From Shewanella nanhaiensis (lineage in GTDB: Bacteria > Pseudomonadota > Gammaproteobacteria > Enterobacterales > Shewanellaceae): a stretch of 64,000 nucleotides of DNA. Location of the stretch: assembly GCF_019457885.1 (NCBI RefSeq), contig NZ_JAHZST010000012.1:1-64000 (forward strand), written 5' to 3'. The translations under genes and the position numbers were made by a program. This document shows positions 54,219-62,497 of the stretch, piece by piece. The stretch's first letter is position 1. Each line of letters starts with the position of its first letter. The notes below the pieces were generated by a model. The model had not been told where the DNA came from and did not search any database. It worked only from the letters and a program-made list of their open reading frames with translations.

Positions 54219-54837
54219 GTCTAAGGGAAAGTTTAGTACTTTCTCTATTTTGATCATCTTTCTACTTTCAGTTGCAGTATTCGTATTTGCCTCCTTGTAC
54301 CTTGAAACCCGGCATAAAAATGAGCTCTTAGTATTAGAGGTTCAACGGCTGGAAAGTAGTCAAGTATTACTTATGGTTCCTGATGAGCAAGCTGAAGTTG
54401 TTGCTAAGTGGATGTCTGAAAACCCAGAAGCAACAAAAGCCCTGTTAGAGCAAGCCAAGCCAAAACAGGAAGTGAAAGTCAGTGTTGGGCCAGGAGTCGT
54501 TGATTCAGTTGTGAACACACCCGCTTTTGACAAGAATAGTAAAACGGCTGCACTAGAGATGAGTGATGAACATGTTGATGAAGCTCAATTTGTTTCTGAA
54601 AATCTGCCGCAGGAAAAACGAACAGAAAATACGATTGACGATATGAGTGAAGTATTGCCTAAACCTAAAGAAGCAGTTGTACCTTTTCAAGAAACGATAA
54701 AGAATAAAATAAGTACTGACAAAGGGGATGAGAGTAGACTGGTTGCCCCTAGAACTATTTCAGAAGATGAACAAGGTGTAAAAGTCATCGTTTTGCCACA
54801 TGGTGGAATTAGAGTGACAACCCGAGAAAATGATTAG
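54211..54837 (+). CDS. Unknown single-pass membrane protein in the che operon
   Basis: I do not recognise this 208-residue protein. It has a short basic N-terminus (MAKSKGK), one membrane helix (about 9-30), a short coiled-coil-like stretch (about 31-55), a helical acidic segment (VPDEQAEVVAKWMSENPEATKALLEQ), then a low-complexity charged region and a conserved-looking end (VIVLPHGGIRVTTREND). The positive N-terminus suggests the bulk may be periplasmic. It overlaps cheB by 8 bases and precedes parC, so it is translated with the array genes. The start chosen is ATG 54211, inside the cheB end. A role in placing or anchoring arrays is only a guess from position. Confidence 0.75.
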   Translation: MAKSKGKFSTFSILIIFLLSVAVFVFASLYLETRHKNELLVLEVQRLESSQVLLMVPDEQAEVVAKWMSENPEATKALLEQAKPKQEVKVSVGPGVVDSVVNTPAFDKNSKTAALEMSDEHVDEAQFVSENLPQEKRTENTIDDMSEVLPKPKEAVVPFQETIKNKISTDKGDESRLVAPRTISEDEQGVKVIVLPHGGIRVTTREND

Positions 54838-54873
54838 TCAGACAACTTAAGGATAGCAGTTGAGGGGATTTCT

Positions 54874-55665
54874 TTGAAAATCTGGACAATAGCGAATCAA
54901 AAAGGGGGAGTTGGTAAAACAACGACTGTAGCGAGTTTAGCTGGTACCTTAGCTAAACGCGGCTTGAGGGTGTTGATGATCGATACCGATCCCCATGCTT
55001 CTTTAGGCTACTACCTTGGTATTGACTCTGAAGATGTTAATTCATCTCTTTACGATCTTTTTTTAGAGCATAGGCAACTGACTACAGAGTTAGTAAAAGA
55101 GCATATAGTTTCTACTCAAGTTGAGGGGATAGATCTACTCCCATCAACAATGGCATTGGCAACGCTAGACCGCTCATTAGGGCACCAAGGCGGTATGGGG
55201 CTGATACTCAAAAAGATACTATTGTTGGTTGAAGAGAGCTACGATATTGCGTTAATTGATTGTCCACCAGTGTTAGGCGTGTTGATGGTGAATGCTTTGG
55301 CAGCGAGCCAACATATCATAGTCCCTGTTCAGACTGAGTTTCTTGCTATTAAGGGGTTAGATAGAATGCTTAAAACCATGATTTTGATGGGGCGTTCTAA
55401 AAATATCAAATACGGCTACACCATAGTACCAACTATGTATGATCGTCGAACAAAAGCCTCATCTGCGGCATTACAGCAATTAAGTCAAGATTATGGGGAG
55501 CAGTTATGGATGGATGTAATACCAGTGGACACTAAGTTTAGAGATGCAAGTTTAGCTCATCTTCCGGCATCACATTTTGCTGCGACTAGCCGTGGTGTAA
55601 AAGCATATGCAAGGCTGTTAGATTATCTACTTGCAGGAGCATCACCTCATGTCAAACTCAGTTGA
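54874..55665 (+). CDS. parC: ParC-type ParA-like ATPase for chemotaxis array positioning
   Basis: ParC is a ParA/MinD-type ATPase that directs chemotaxis arrays to the pole in Vibrio. The 263-residue protein has Walker A NQKGGVGKTTTVAS at 8-21, the DTDPHASLGYYLG segment and LIDCPPVLGVL. TTG start behind GAGGGGA. It sits next to parP and cheW as in Vibrio, which separates it from plasmid ParA proteins. Confidence 0.9.
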   Translation: MKIWTIANQKGGVGKTTTVASLAGTLAKRGLRVLMIDTDPHASLGYYLGIDSEDVNSSLYDLFLEHRQLTTELVKEHIVSTQVEGIDLLPSTMALATLDRSLGHQGGMGLILKKILLLVEESYDIALIDCPPVLGVLMVNALAASQHIIVPVQTEFLAIKGLDRMLKTMILMGRSKNIKYGYTIVPTMYDRRTKASSAALQQLSQDYGEQLWMDVIPVDTKFRDASLAHLPASHFAATSRGVKAYARLLDYLLAGASPHVKLS

Positions 55666-56665
55666 TGATGCGGTTTTAGATTACTTCTCGCTATTATTGG
55701 AAGATGAAGAGAGCAGAGCAAATACTGATTTACCTGTTGAAACGGCTAAATCGCAAAAAACAGTTCAAATTCTGCAGAAAGAGTCTAAAAGCAACGTTGC
55801 TAAAATCTGTGAACAGGAAGAAAAGAGTGACTTAGCAGATATAGACAAATTTGAAGCGTTAAAAAATAGCGTCTGTGAAGAGGCCCTGCAAATTCAGAAA
55901 CAAGCTAAATTAAAAACAGAGAGCTTCGTTAATACAAAAGAGCAAGATCCATTTCTTAATAAGTTAGCATTAGAGCAGCTACTTGAGCCTTTATTTAAGC
56001 CTGAATTAAAAGAAGCTACACAGGAAAAAGTAAAAGATGTTGCCGTAGCTAAAACAGATAGCAAGCATAAGGGGACTTCTGAGGCGAGAAAAGCTAAGCC
56101 TGAAGTTCGAGAGCAGGTGCTTGATGAGCAAAAACAAGCTGTAGAAACAAAGCTTGAGACAAAAACGGGAGAAATTCCGCCTAAAGTAACAAAAGATCTA
56201 CTTGAAACTCTCGATGATGAGTTTCAAGTACTATTCTTTAAAGTGGCAGGCTTAACATTGGCTGTGCCGTTAGTTAGCTTAGGTGGGATTGTTAAACTTG
56301 ATAGGCTCAACCATATTATGGGAAGGCCTTCGTGGTATAAAGGGGTTCAAACTCATAGAGATTCGCAGTTAAATGTGGTCGATACTTGTGCTTGGGTTAT
56401 GCCTGAGAAGTATGATGATGCATTAGCTGAATCCGTAAACTATCAATATGTTGTATTATTAGAAGATAGTAACTGGGGATTAACGTGTGAATCCTTAGTG
56501 AATTCGGTAAAAATAATGAAATCGGATGTCAACTGGAGAAGCAGGTCGGGTAAGCGCCCCTGGTTGGCTGGAGTTGTAAAAGAGCAGATGTGTGGCATAT
56601 TGCATGTGCATTCACTCATTGAGTTATTAAATTCAGGTTTAGGTAGTCAGGATCCTGTTGGCTGA
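55649..56665 (+). CDS. parP: ParP, CheW-like array integration protein
   Basis: ParP links ParC to CheA and stabilises polar arrays. The 338-residue protein has a disordered Glu/Lys-rich N-terminal region (about 1-190) and a C-terminal CheW-like (AIF) domain (about 195-330, FQVLFFKVAGLTLAVPLVSLGGI). The ATG at 55649 has GGAG 9 bases upstream and overlaps parC by 17 bases. The N-terminal part is low complexity, so family identity rests on the C-terminus and on context. Confidence 0.88.
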   Translation: MSNSVDDAVLDYFSLLLEDEESRANTDLPVETAKSQKTVQILQKESKSNVAKICEQEEKSDLADIDKFEALKNSVCEEALQIQKQAKLKTESFVNTKEQDPFLNKLALEQLLEPLFKPELKEATQEKVKDVAVAKTDSKHKGTSEARKAKPEVREQVLDEQKQAVETKLETKTGEIPPKVTKDLLETLDDEFQVLFFKVAGLTLAVPLVSLGGIVKLDRLNHIMGRPSWYKGVQTHRDSQLNVVDTCAWVMPEKYDDALAESVNYQYVVLLEDSNWGLTCESLVNSVKIMKSDVNWRSRSGKRPWLAGVVKEQMCGILHVHSLIELLNSGLGSQDPVG

Positions 56666-56672
56666 GGTAAAT

Positions 56673-57158
56673 ATGACAGACGCAAATCAAGTAGCGGTAA
56701 GTAAAGACGACGAAGTGTTGCAATGGGTAACCTTTAGGCTCGACAATGAAACCTATGGCATCAATGTCATGCAGGTTCAAGAAGTGTTAAGGTATACGGA
56801 AATAGCCCCTGTACCTGGCGCTCCTCACTATGTGTTGGGGATCATTAACCTTCGAGGTAATGTGGTTACAGTGATCGATACGCGATCACGTTTTGGCTTG
56901 GCATCTTCAGAGCTGGATGATTCTACTCGAATCGTGATTATTGAAGCAGAGAAGCAAGTGATCGGCATTTTGGTTGATAGTGTTGCTGAAGTCGTTTACT
57001 TACGTGGCTCTGAGATTGACAATGCACCAAATGTCGGTACTGAAGAGAGTGCTAAGTTTATTCAAGGCGTTAGCAATAGAGATAATGAGTTATTAATTCT
57101 CGTTGATTTGGATAAATTATTGTCCGATGAAGAGTGGATGGAGTTAACACAAGTCTAA
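56673..57158 (+). CDS. cheW: CheW coupling protein
   Basis: CheW couples receptors to CheA. The 161-residue protein has one CheW domain (VTFRLDNETYGINVMQVQEVLRY region, INLRGNVVTVIDTRSRFGL region). The start at 56673 has GAGG 5 bases upstream; a TTG five codons earlier lies in the parP end. A hairpin follows at 57181-57201. Confidence 0.96.
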   Translation: MTDANQVAVSKDDEVLQWVTFRLDNETYGINVMQVQEVLRYTEIAPVPGAPHYVLGIINLRGNVVTVIDTRSRFGLASSELDDSTRIVIIEAEKQVIGILVDSVAEVVYLRGSEIDNAPNVGTEESAKFIQGVSNRDNELLILVDLDKLLSDEEWMELTQV

Positions 57159-57180
57159 ACGCCACCTAATCCTGAATTTT

Positions 57181-57201
57181 AGTCCCTAGCTATTAGGGGC
57201 T
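57181..57201 (+). terminator. Terminator after cheW
   Basis: An 8-bp stem (AGTCCCTA/TAGGGGCT, one G-T pair) with loop GCTAT, followed by T-rich sequence. Confidence 0.7.
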
Positions 57202-57238
57202 GATTTCTTGTTTCTGCTTTATAAGAGTTTTAATAGCC

Positions 57239-57643
57239 ATGATTGGTGATGAAATTTTAATCGCTGCACTTGTGTGTGTAATTGCCTGTTTAGGTTTATT
57301 ACTTTATCAGCATATTCAAACAAAAAAGTTAAAGAGTAAGGTTGATGCGTTAACCCTTTTAGTGAAGGAGAGTGATCGCCAACGTGAGAGCGTTAAGCGT
57401 GAACTGCAGGAGCTAAGGAGTGGTACTATTGGTGTCGGTAGGCGTATGTTGGAGCTTGAAAAGAGAGCTTCTCAGCATGATGCGAGATTAGATGAAGCGA
57501 ACCAACAAGACCCTCAAGCTAAGCTCTATACCCGTGCGATGAAAATGGTCGATTTAGGCGCTGGTATTGAGGAGCTAGTACATGAATGTGAGATCCCTAA
57601 AGCTGAGGCTGAATTGTTAATCCGCCTTCATGGCAAAGGGTAA
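57239..57643 (+). CDS. DUF2802 membrane-anchored protein
   Basis: This 134-residue protein has an N-terminal membrane helix (about 5-23), a coiled coil (about 28-82) and a DUF2802 domain at the C-terminus (about 95-134, MVDLGAGIEELVHECEIPKAEAELL). The same gene follows cheW in Vibrio and Pseudomonas polar clusters. Function unknown. The C-terminal part looks like a small helix-turn-helix. A repeat element begins right after its stop codon. Confidence 0.88.
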   Translation: MIGDEILIAALVCVIACLGLLLYQHIQTKKLKSKVDALTLLVKESDRQRESVKRELQELRSGTIGVGRRMLELEKRASQHDARLDEANQQDPQAKLYTRAMKMVDLGAGIEELVHECEIPKAEAELLIRLHGKG

Positions 57644-57722
57644 GCAGAGAAGGAGGGGCTTCGCCCTGCGAGGACAGTACAAGTGCCTGCTAGGTTCTAG
57701 GACGCTTCGCTGTGATATAAGA
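57644..57722 (+). repeat. 3'-end repeat, divergent copy after the DUF2802 gene
   Basis: This stretch starts at the base after the DUF2802 stop and aligns with the first ~65 bases of the copies at 57806-57912 and 62498-62604 (shared GCARAGAAG start, hairpin with a TTC loop, AGGACAGT, TGCTAGG). It is shorter and more diverged, with an extra TTCTAGG segment. The first hairpin is GGGGC-TTC-GCCCT. Confidence 0.6.
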
Positions 57723-57805
57723 AAGTGCTGGGATCCAGTTTTGCTTTTTACCGTAAGTGAGACATAACGTTCCGTTATCCGTAAGCGTAGCGTTCTGCAT
57801 TGCTC

Positions 57806-57912
57806 TAGATTTTATCGCAGGTCGTAGGCCTATCTCGCAGTGAGCTTGCGAACGCCCTAGCAAGGCTTCCGCGACTGTCCTATAAGCTGACGCAGTCAGC
57901 GCTCTTCTTAGC
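57806..57912 (-). repeat. 3'-end repeat, copy after the FhlB-like gene
   Basis: Read on the minus strand, this 107-base segment aligns without gaps to 62498-62604, at roughly 80 percent identity by eye. It starts 7 bases after the stop codon of the minus-strand FhlB-like gene. The first hairpin is GCTGAC-TGC-GTCAGC, which differs from the other copies in both arms while pairing is kept. Confidence 0.75.
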
Positions 57913-57918
57913 TCGTAT

Positions 57919-58233
57919 TTATACCTCCTCCATAATTTTTTTGTGCATATTGTTCCACTCCTGTGGAAATTTCCCATCTAGCATATAAGCAAACGCAATT
58001 ATCTCTGCAATAAGTAGGTATAGCTCTTTTGGGATCTCTTCACCAAGTTCCAAGTTTTGCAGGAAATTGCTTAAATCTGCATTTTTATGGATGTGAACAC
58101 CAGCCTCTTTAGCCACTGAAATTATCTCTTCGGCGATTAGACCTGAGCCTTTAGCTGTTACCTTTGGGGCTTTGTTACCATCGAATCCCAATGCAACCGC
58201 TTGTCGTGTTATTTCGTTTTCCTGTTTACTCAT
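57919..58233 (-). CDS. FhlB-like protein (FlhB C-terminal domain homologue)
   Basis: This 104-residue protein resembles the cytoplasmic C-terminal domain of FlhB/YscU without the membrane part or the NPTH cleavage loop (AVALGFDGNKAPKVTAKGSGLIAEEIISVAKEAGVHIHKNADLSNFLQNLELGEEIPKELY is the matching span at residues 12-71). Stand-alone homologues occur in Bacillus (YlqH) and Helicobacter/Campylobacter (FlhX), and are thought to work with or replace part of FlhB. It starts 44 bases after the FliK-like gene on the same strand. GGAG lies 5 bases before the start. Confidence 0.88.
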   Translation of the reverse strand: MSKQENEITRQAVALGFDGNKAPKVTAKGSGLIAEEIISVAKEAGVHIHKNADLSNFLQNLELGEEIPKELYLLIAEIIAFAYMLDGKFPQEWNNMHKKIMEEV

Positions 58234-58277
58234 GGAGCTCCTTAGTCGCGACTGACTTTTTATTCTGATTGGTATTA

Positions 58278-60209
58278 CTATGCTTTAATTTTTACTAAAA
58301 AGTGCTCGCCTGGTAGTAGCGTGGCTGGAAGTTTCGAGTATTGTGCAGAGACTTTCTCTGGCGTTAGTCCAATATCGCTTAGTTTCTTTATTAACAATGG
58401 TAGTTGAGTGTCAATTTTCTTCAGCTGTTCACTATGCTCTGCGTTAATGGTCATTGTTAACTTTGAGTCAATGACGTGAGCTTGAAACAGTATGGGGCCT
58501 TGAGATAGATTAAACTTTAGTTGGAGCTTCCAGTCTGCTTGTTTATCCTCACCGTCTCTGTTCTCCTGAGAGAAATGTCCTTCAAGGTTATCTTGATGTT
58601 GATTGAAGGAGTAGGGAAGGGTGAAATACCAATTATTTTGTCCATTGGTATCATTGCTGGCCTGAGTGTAGAGAGTCAGGTTACTAATGAGCTTTCCGAG
58701 GGCTTCAGTTGTTCCTGCCTTATCGAGCATGGTCAGCAGTAAGTTACTTATCCCCGTTTTTTGTTGAGTTTTTTGAAAGTACTCTCGTGTTGCTGGGCTT
58801 ATCTTGACAGCGCTATTTAGCTGCTCACCTCTAAGGCCTAGAAGAAGGTGCAAAAGTAGCGATAATGAGTTGGTATGAGACAGTGTGGCATTATTGATTG
58901 CTTTTGTATCAAAAGGAGTACTGAACTTTAGCTGATCGAGTAACTCACCTTTTATGGAATTAGGCCTTGCAAGTGAAGATAACATCGAAGGGGTCAAATT
59001 AGGGAGTAGCTTGGTTAATAAGTTCGCGATGTTATTTTGTGACGGCTTTATTGATTCGCTATCTGGGAGACTACCAGCTCTACCAAAAGCTTTATTTAAT
59101 GCTGCTAACATCAATGCTTGTTTTGTTTGCGTATTAGATACAGCGGCTTCATTAGCTTTCCCTCCTTCTGCATTAACTGCTTGCTTTATCTCTATGTTGG
59201 CTTGGTTTAGAGGTTTCAGTTGAGCTATTTGAGGCTTATCTGGCGCGGAGGGGGTTAGGTGCTCCCCTTTTTTATTAGCAAGAGTGATACTTTGCTCCCC
59301 AATTGAGCCAGTTGGTTTAATGGAGGATGTTGTAGCTATGGGCTGGTTGTCGCTTTTTGTGGCGTGGCTTGAGTTCACTTGATTGGGGATTAGGGAGTCT
59401 GTTGATATTTTACTTAGTGGCTTAAATAGGTGCGAGTAAAGTTTTGCGATCTCTGGTTTGGCTTGAATCATTGAATTTTTGTTGCCTTCTAATGACATAT
59501 AGCCTTTGTCTGAATTAGCTAGGGATAATTTGATATCAGTTTCTGCCACAACAGGTTTTAAAATAAGTTGCCATTGATTTTTAACAAAATGAATTTCAGG
59601 TAGCACTATTATCTGGCTTGAGCCTGTAGCTGGTAAGGCGGTGGAATGTGGTATCGTTAGCTTTAATCCGTTCGACAGGGTCAGAGCCCTATTCAAAAGA
59701 TTCGCAGGAGGTATGGGGTAGCCGCCTTTTCTTGAACTTAATAATTTAAGTTGATTTAGGTTTATGCCACTCTCTTTAACAAGTCCTTTGAGCGCTTGAG
59801 GAAGCTCCAATGAAATTGACTTACCCAGTGAGATAAGTTTATTGATGGTGCCTGTGAGCTGTTTTGCTTCATTGGCTGTAGAGTGAGGTGATGAAGGGAC
59901 TTTAATTAAATAATCTACAATAGAGGAGTGGTTAAGCTTTATCTGATTTGCTAGAAGGTCGATACTATAATGGTTACCTCGGACTAAGACCTGCTTTAGA
60001 TTAGCAGACAATATTATTGCTTCTGGCTTTATTAATTGAGATTGAATTGCTTTTAACTGCTCAGTACTCATTTTACTTAACGCTTCAGAGGAGAGCTGTT
60101 GTGGCAAAACAGAACCTTTTGAGGTGATAGATTGACTCGCTGCAGGGGAGTGACTTGTATCGCCTTGGGCTGAAATTAGGTTGTTTATCGGTTTATTTTG
60201 GTCAGCCAT
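58278..60209 (-). CDS. Second FliK-like hook-length control family protein
   Basis: The 643-residue protein has a long disordered Ser/Gln/Asn/Lys-rich region (about 80-470) and a C-terminal domain (about 520-640) resembling FliK/Flg_hook: WKLQLKFNLSQGPILFQAHV, then LPLLIKKLSDIGL. No signal peptide or membrane segment is seen. It differs strongly from the FliK at 37051-38688 and does not carry the DPPELG motif. It is upstream of, and probably in one operon with, the FhlB-like gene, so the two may be a second specificity-switch pair. Confidence 0.75.
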   Translation of the reverse strand: MADQNKPINNLISAQGDTSHSPAASQSITSKGSVLPQQLSSEALSKMSTEQLKAIQSQLIKPEAIILSANLKQVLVRGNHYSIDLLANQIKLNHSSIVDYLIKVPSSPHSTANEAKQLTGTINKLISLGKSISLELPQALKGLVKESGINLNQLKLLSSRKGGYPIPPANLLNRALTLSNGLKLTIPHSTALPATGSSQIIVLPEIHFVKNQWQLILKPVVAETDIKLSLANSDKGYMSLEGNKNSMIQAKPEIAKLYSHLFKPLSKISTDSLIPNQVNSSHATKSDNQPIATTSSIKPTGSIGEQSITLANKKGEHLTPSAPDKPQIAQLKPLNQANIEIKQAVNAEGGKANEAAVSNTQTKQALMLAALNKAFGRAGSLPDSESIKPSQNNIANLLTKLLPNLTPSMLSSLARPNSIKGELLDQLKFSTPFDTKAINNATLSHTNSLSLLLHLLLGLRGEQLNSAVKISPATREYFQKTQQKTGISNLLLTMLDKAGTTEALGKLISNLTLYTQASNDTNGQNNWYFTLPYSFNQHQDNLEGHFSQENRDGEDKQADWKLQLKFNLSQGPILFQAHVIDSKLTMTINAEHSEQLKKIDTQLPLLIKKLSDIGLTPEKVSAQYSKLPATLLPGEHFLVKIKA

Positions 60210-60447
60210 GTAGTGTTTTCCACTGAAGTTACATTTGTTTTTACAAATTTATTCATTTAACAATTGATCTATTTTTTTTGCCGAGTATCCTTATCGGACT
60301 TACAGTATAATCATACTCACTAGTCTAGTTCTATATCATCCTAGGTTACTGTCTTTATCGTCATAATCGAAGAAAACCTTTAGTGTTGAATAGCTGATTA
60401 GTACAAATGACTGAAATGGATTCAGTCATGTAATCTAAGAGAGAAAT

Positions 60448-61296
60448 ATGAAGCTTAACAGGATAATGCTAATTGTAGCATCGTTGATCATTTCCCCCAT
60501 TGCACTATCAGGACAGGAGGTCCTAGTAAAGCATGCTTCTAAGAATGAGGTCCATCAACAGAGTGCATCGTTAGATGATGAGGCCAATCTTGACATCAGA
60601 TCGGAAACTTCACCGACTGTAACTATCTCATATAATGATCCTAGGGATCCGATAGAGGGCTTTAATCGGGCAATGTGGGATTTTAATTACCATGTTATGG
60701 ATCGGTATCTCTATCGCCCCGTTTCTCATGGGTATAAGGATTACATTCCATTACCTGTAAAAACGGGTGTAAATAATTTTGTGACTAATCTTGAAGAGCC
60801 AAGTACTTTGGTTAATAACACTCTACAAGGGAAGTGGGGGTGGGCGGCCAATGCAGGAGGAAGGTTCACGATTAACACCACTATGGGTTTGCTTGGTGTT
60901 ATTGATGTGGCAGATATGATGGGACTGCCACGTAAACAAGATGAGTTTAATGAAGTGCTAGGCTACTACGGTGTTCCGAATGGTCCCTATTTTATGGCTC
61001 CTTTTTTAGGGCCTTATGTAACCAGAGAACTCGCATCGGATTGGATTGATGGCCTATACTTTCCATTATCAGAATTTACAATTTGGCAGTCTTTACTTAA
61101 GTGGGGTCTTAAAAGCCTTCATCAACGTGCAGAAGCGATTGATCAAGAGAGGTTGGTAGATAATGCTCTGGATCCTTATACTTTCGTTAAAGAAGCTTAT
61201 TTTCAACATATGGACTATAAAGTGTATGATGGAGATGTACCTGTAGATTTAAGTGAAGATGAGCTTCTGGATGAGTATCTTGATGAACTAGAATAA
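60448..61296 (+). CDS. mlaA: MlaA (VacJ) family phospholipid transport protein
   Basis: MlaA sits in the outer membrane and removes phospholipids from its outer leaflet, passing them to MlaC. The 282-residue protein has a signal peptide (1 to about 22) and the family core: DPIEGFNRAMWDFNYHVMDRYLYRPV, then GRFTINTTMGLLGVIDVA, GVPNGPYFMAPFLGP and YxxR near the end. Unusually there is no lipobox: the signal ends SPIALSGQ and the protein has no cysteine at all, although most MlaA proteins are lipoproteins. An extra 35 residues of charged spacer follow the signal, and the C-terminus is acidic. Confidence 0.93.
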   Translation: MKLNRIMLIVASLIISPIALSGQEVLVKHASKNEVHQQSASLDDEANLDIRSETSPTVTISYNDPRDPIEGFNRAMWDFNYHVMDRYLYRPVSHGYKDYIPLPVKTGVNNFVTNLEEPSTLVNNTLQGKWGWAANAGGRFTINTTMGLLGVIDVADMMGLPRKQDEFNEVLGYYGVPNGPYFMAPFLGPYVTRELASDWIDGLYFPLSEFTIWQSLLKWGLKSLHQRAEAIDQERLVDNALDPYTFVKEAYFQHMDYKVYDGDVPVDLSEDELLDEYLDELE

Positions 61297-61391
61297 GAGC
61301 TTATTCAGGTCTTCAGAATTAGCTTGTATGCCAAACATACAGTTAACAGATAAAAGCTAAATGACGCTCATATTCTATAAAAGGACCTTGA

Positions 61392-62495
61392 ATGGCGCTA
61401 AAAGAGCTTGTTGTATTACTTGTTGAAGATGATCCTGTTTTTCGTCGAATTGTGGCTTCTTTTCTGGATAGCCGCGGTGCAACAGTGCTTGAAGCTGATG
61501 ATGGTGAGCAAGGTCTAGATAGATTTAAGCAGTATGCCGTTGATATCGTATTAGCAGATTTAAGCATGCCTATCATGGGCGGATTAGTCATGTTAAAGAA
61601 GATGTCAGAGATTAACCCAAGCGTTCCCTCAATTGTTATTTCCGGTAATCAAGTGATGGCTGATGTCGTTGAGGCGCTTAGGATAGGCGCTAGCGATTAC
61701 TTAGTTAAACCTGTTGCAGATCTCTTTCTTATCGAAAGCGCTATTAAGCAATGCCTTGATGAGCGACATATGAAAGATGTGCAGCTCGAAGATATGGAAG
61801 AGCTCTCCTACCAAGAGCTGCAAGACAATTTAGTGCTTTTAGAGCAAAATGCTGAAGCAGCAAAAAGTGTTCAGCAACAGCTATTTCCACCATCTCAAAT
61901 TAACTACCCTTGCGCTAAAATTGATTACAGCTTATTTAAAAGCGATGAAGTGAGTGCATACTTTATTGATACCGTTAATGTGGGTGAGCGGCATCTTGTT
62001 ATGTATATGGCACACTTCACTCCTCAGGATAATCGCGCTGCATTTGGTAGCGTTCTTTTAAAGAGCTTTGTAAATCAAAAGCTGAAGCTTTTTCGTGATG
62101 GCTCAACACAAGCTATTATCGAGCCATACAACATGCTTTGTTATCTAAATGAAAGAATGACTAAGTCTGGCTTAGATATCTTTATCGATATTGTTTATGT
62201 GGTTGTAGAGCTAACTCAATTTCGTGCTTCAATCGCCCAAGCAGGGCATGGTTTACGTTGTTATCTTCGTAACAGTGAAGGACTGATGCCGCTAGCGCTG
62301 CCTGATTCTCTCCAGTTAGGTATTTTAGACTGGGGTCAACCTAGTTCACACTTTAGAACTCTAATGCCAGGAGAGAGCTTTTGTATTTCATCCAGTGCCC
62401 CTGAGCATAAACAGATGTTACTTAAAGATCACTTTTGTGGCTTGACCTATGATACAGAAACGCCAAACGGTGGTTACGTACAGCTCACTTTTTAA
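61392..62495 (+). CDS. rssB: RssB-like response regulator with PP2C-type pseudophosphatase domain
   Basis: In E. coli RssB delivers the stationary-phase sigma factor RpoS to ClpXP. This 367-residue protein has a receiver domain (1-125, VEDDPVFRRIV, ADLSMPIMGG, Lys in YLVKPVAD), a helical linker (130-160) and a PP2C-like domain (about 165-367). The residues that bind metal in active PP2C enzymes (GDYYD-type) are replaced by DEVSAYFIDT, so phosphatase activity is unlikely, as in RssB. It is 95 bases after mlaA in the same direction. Whether it controls RpoS here is inference; another partner-switch output is possible. Confidence 0.82.
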   Translation: MALKELVVLLVEDDPVFRRIVASFLDSRGATVLEADDGEQGLDRFKQYAVDIVLADLSMPIMGGLVMLKKMSEINPSVPSIVISGNQVMADVVEALRIGASDYLVKPVADLFLIESAIKQCLDERHMKDVQLEDMEELSYQELQDNLVLLEQNAEAAKSVQQQLFPPSQINYPCAKIDYSLFKSDEVSAYFIDTVNVGERHLVMYMAHFTPQDNRAAFGSVLLKSFVNQKLKLFRDGSTQAIIEPYNMLCYLNERMTKSGLDIFIDIVYVVVELTQFRASIAQAGHGLRCYLRNSEGLMPLALPDSLQLGILDWGQPSSHFRTLMPGESFCISSSAPEHKQMLLKDHFCGLTYDTETPNGGYVQLTF

Positions 62496-62497
62496 AG

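Noticed and set aside
58954..59223. Plus-strand open frame of 89 codons within the FliK-like gene
   Set aside because: It is antisense to a longer frame with family similarity and has no ribosome site; a shadow frame.
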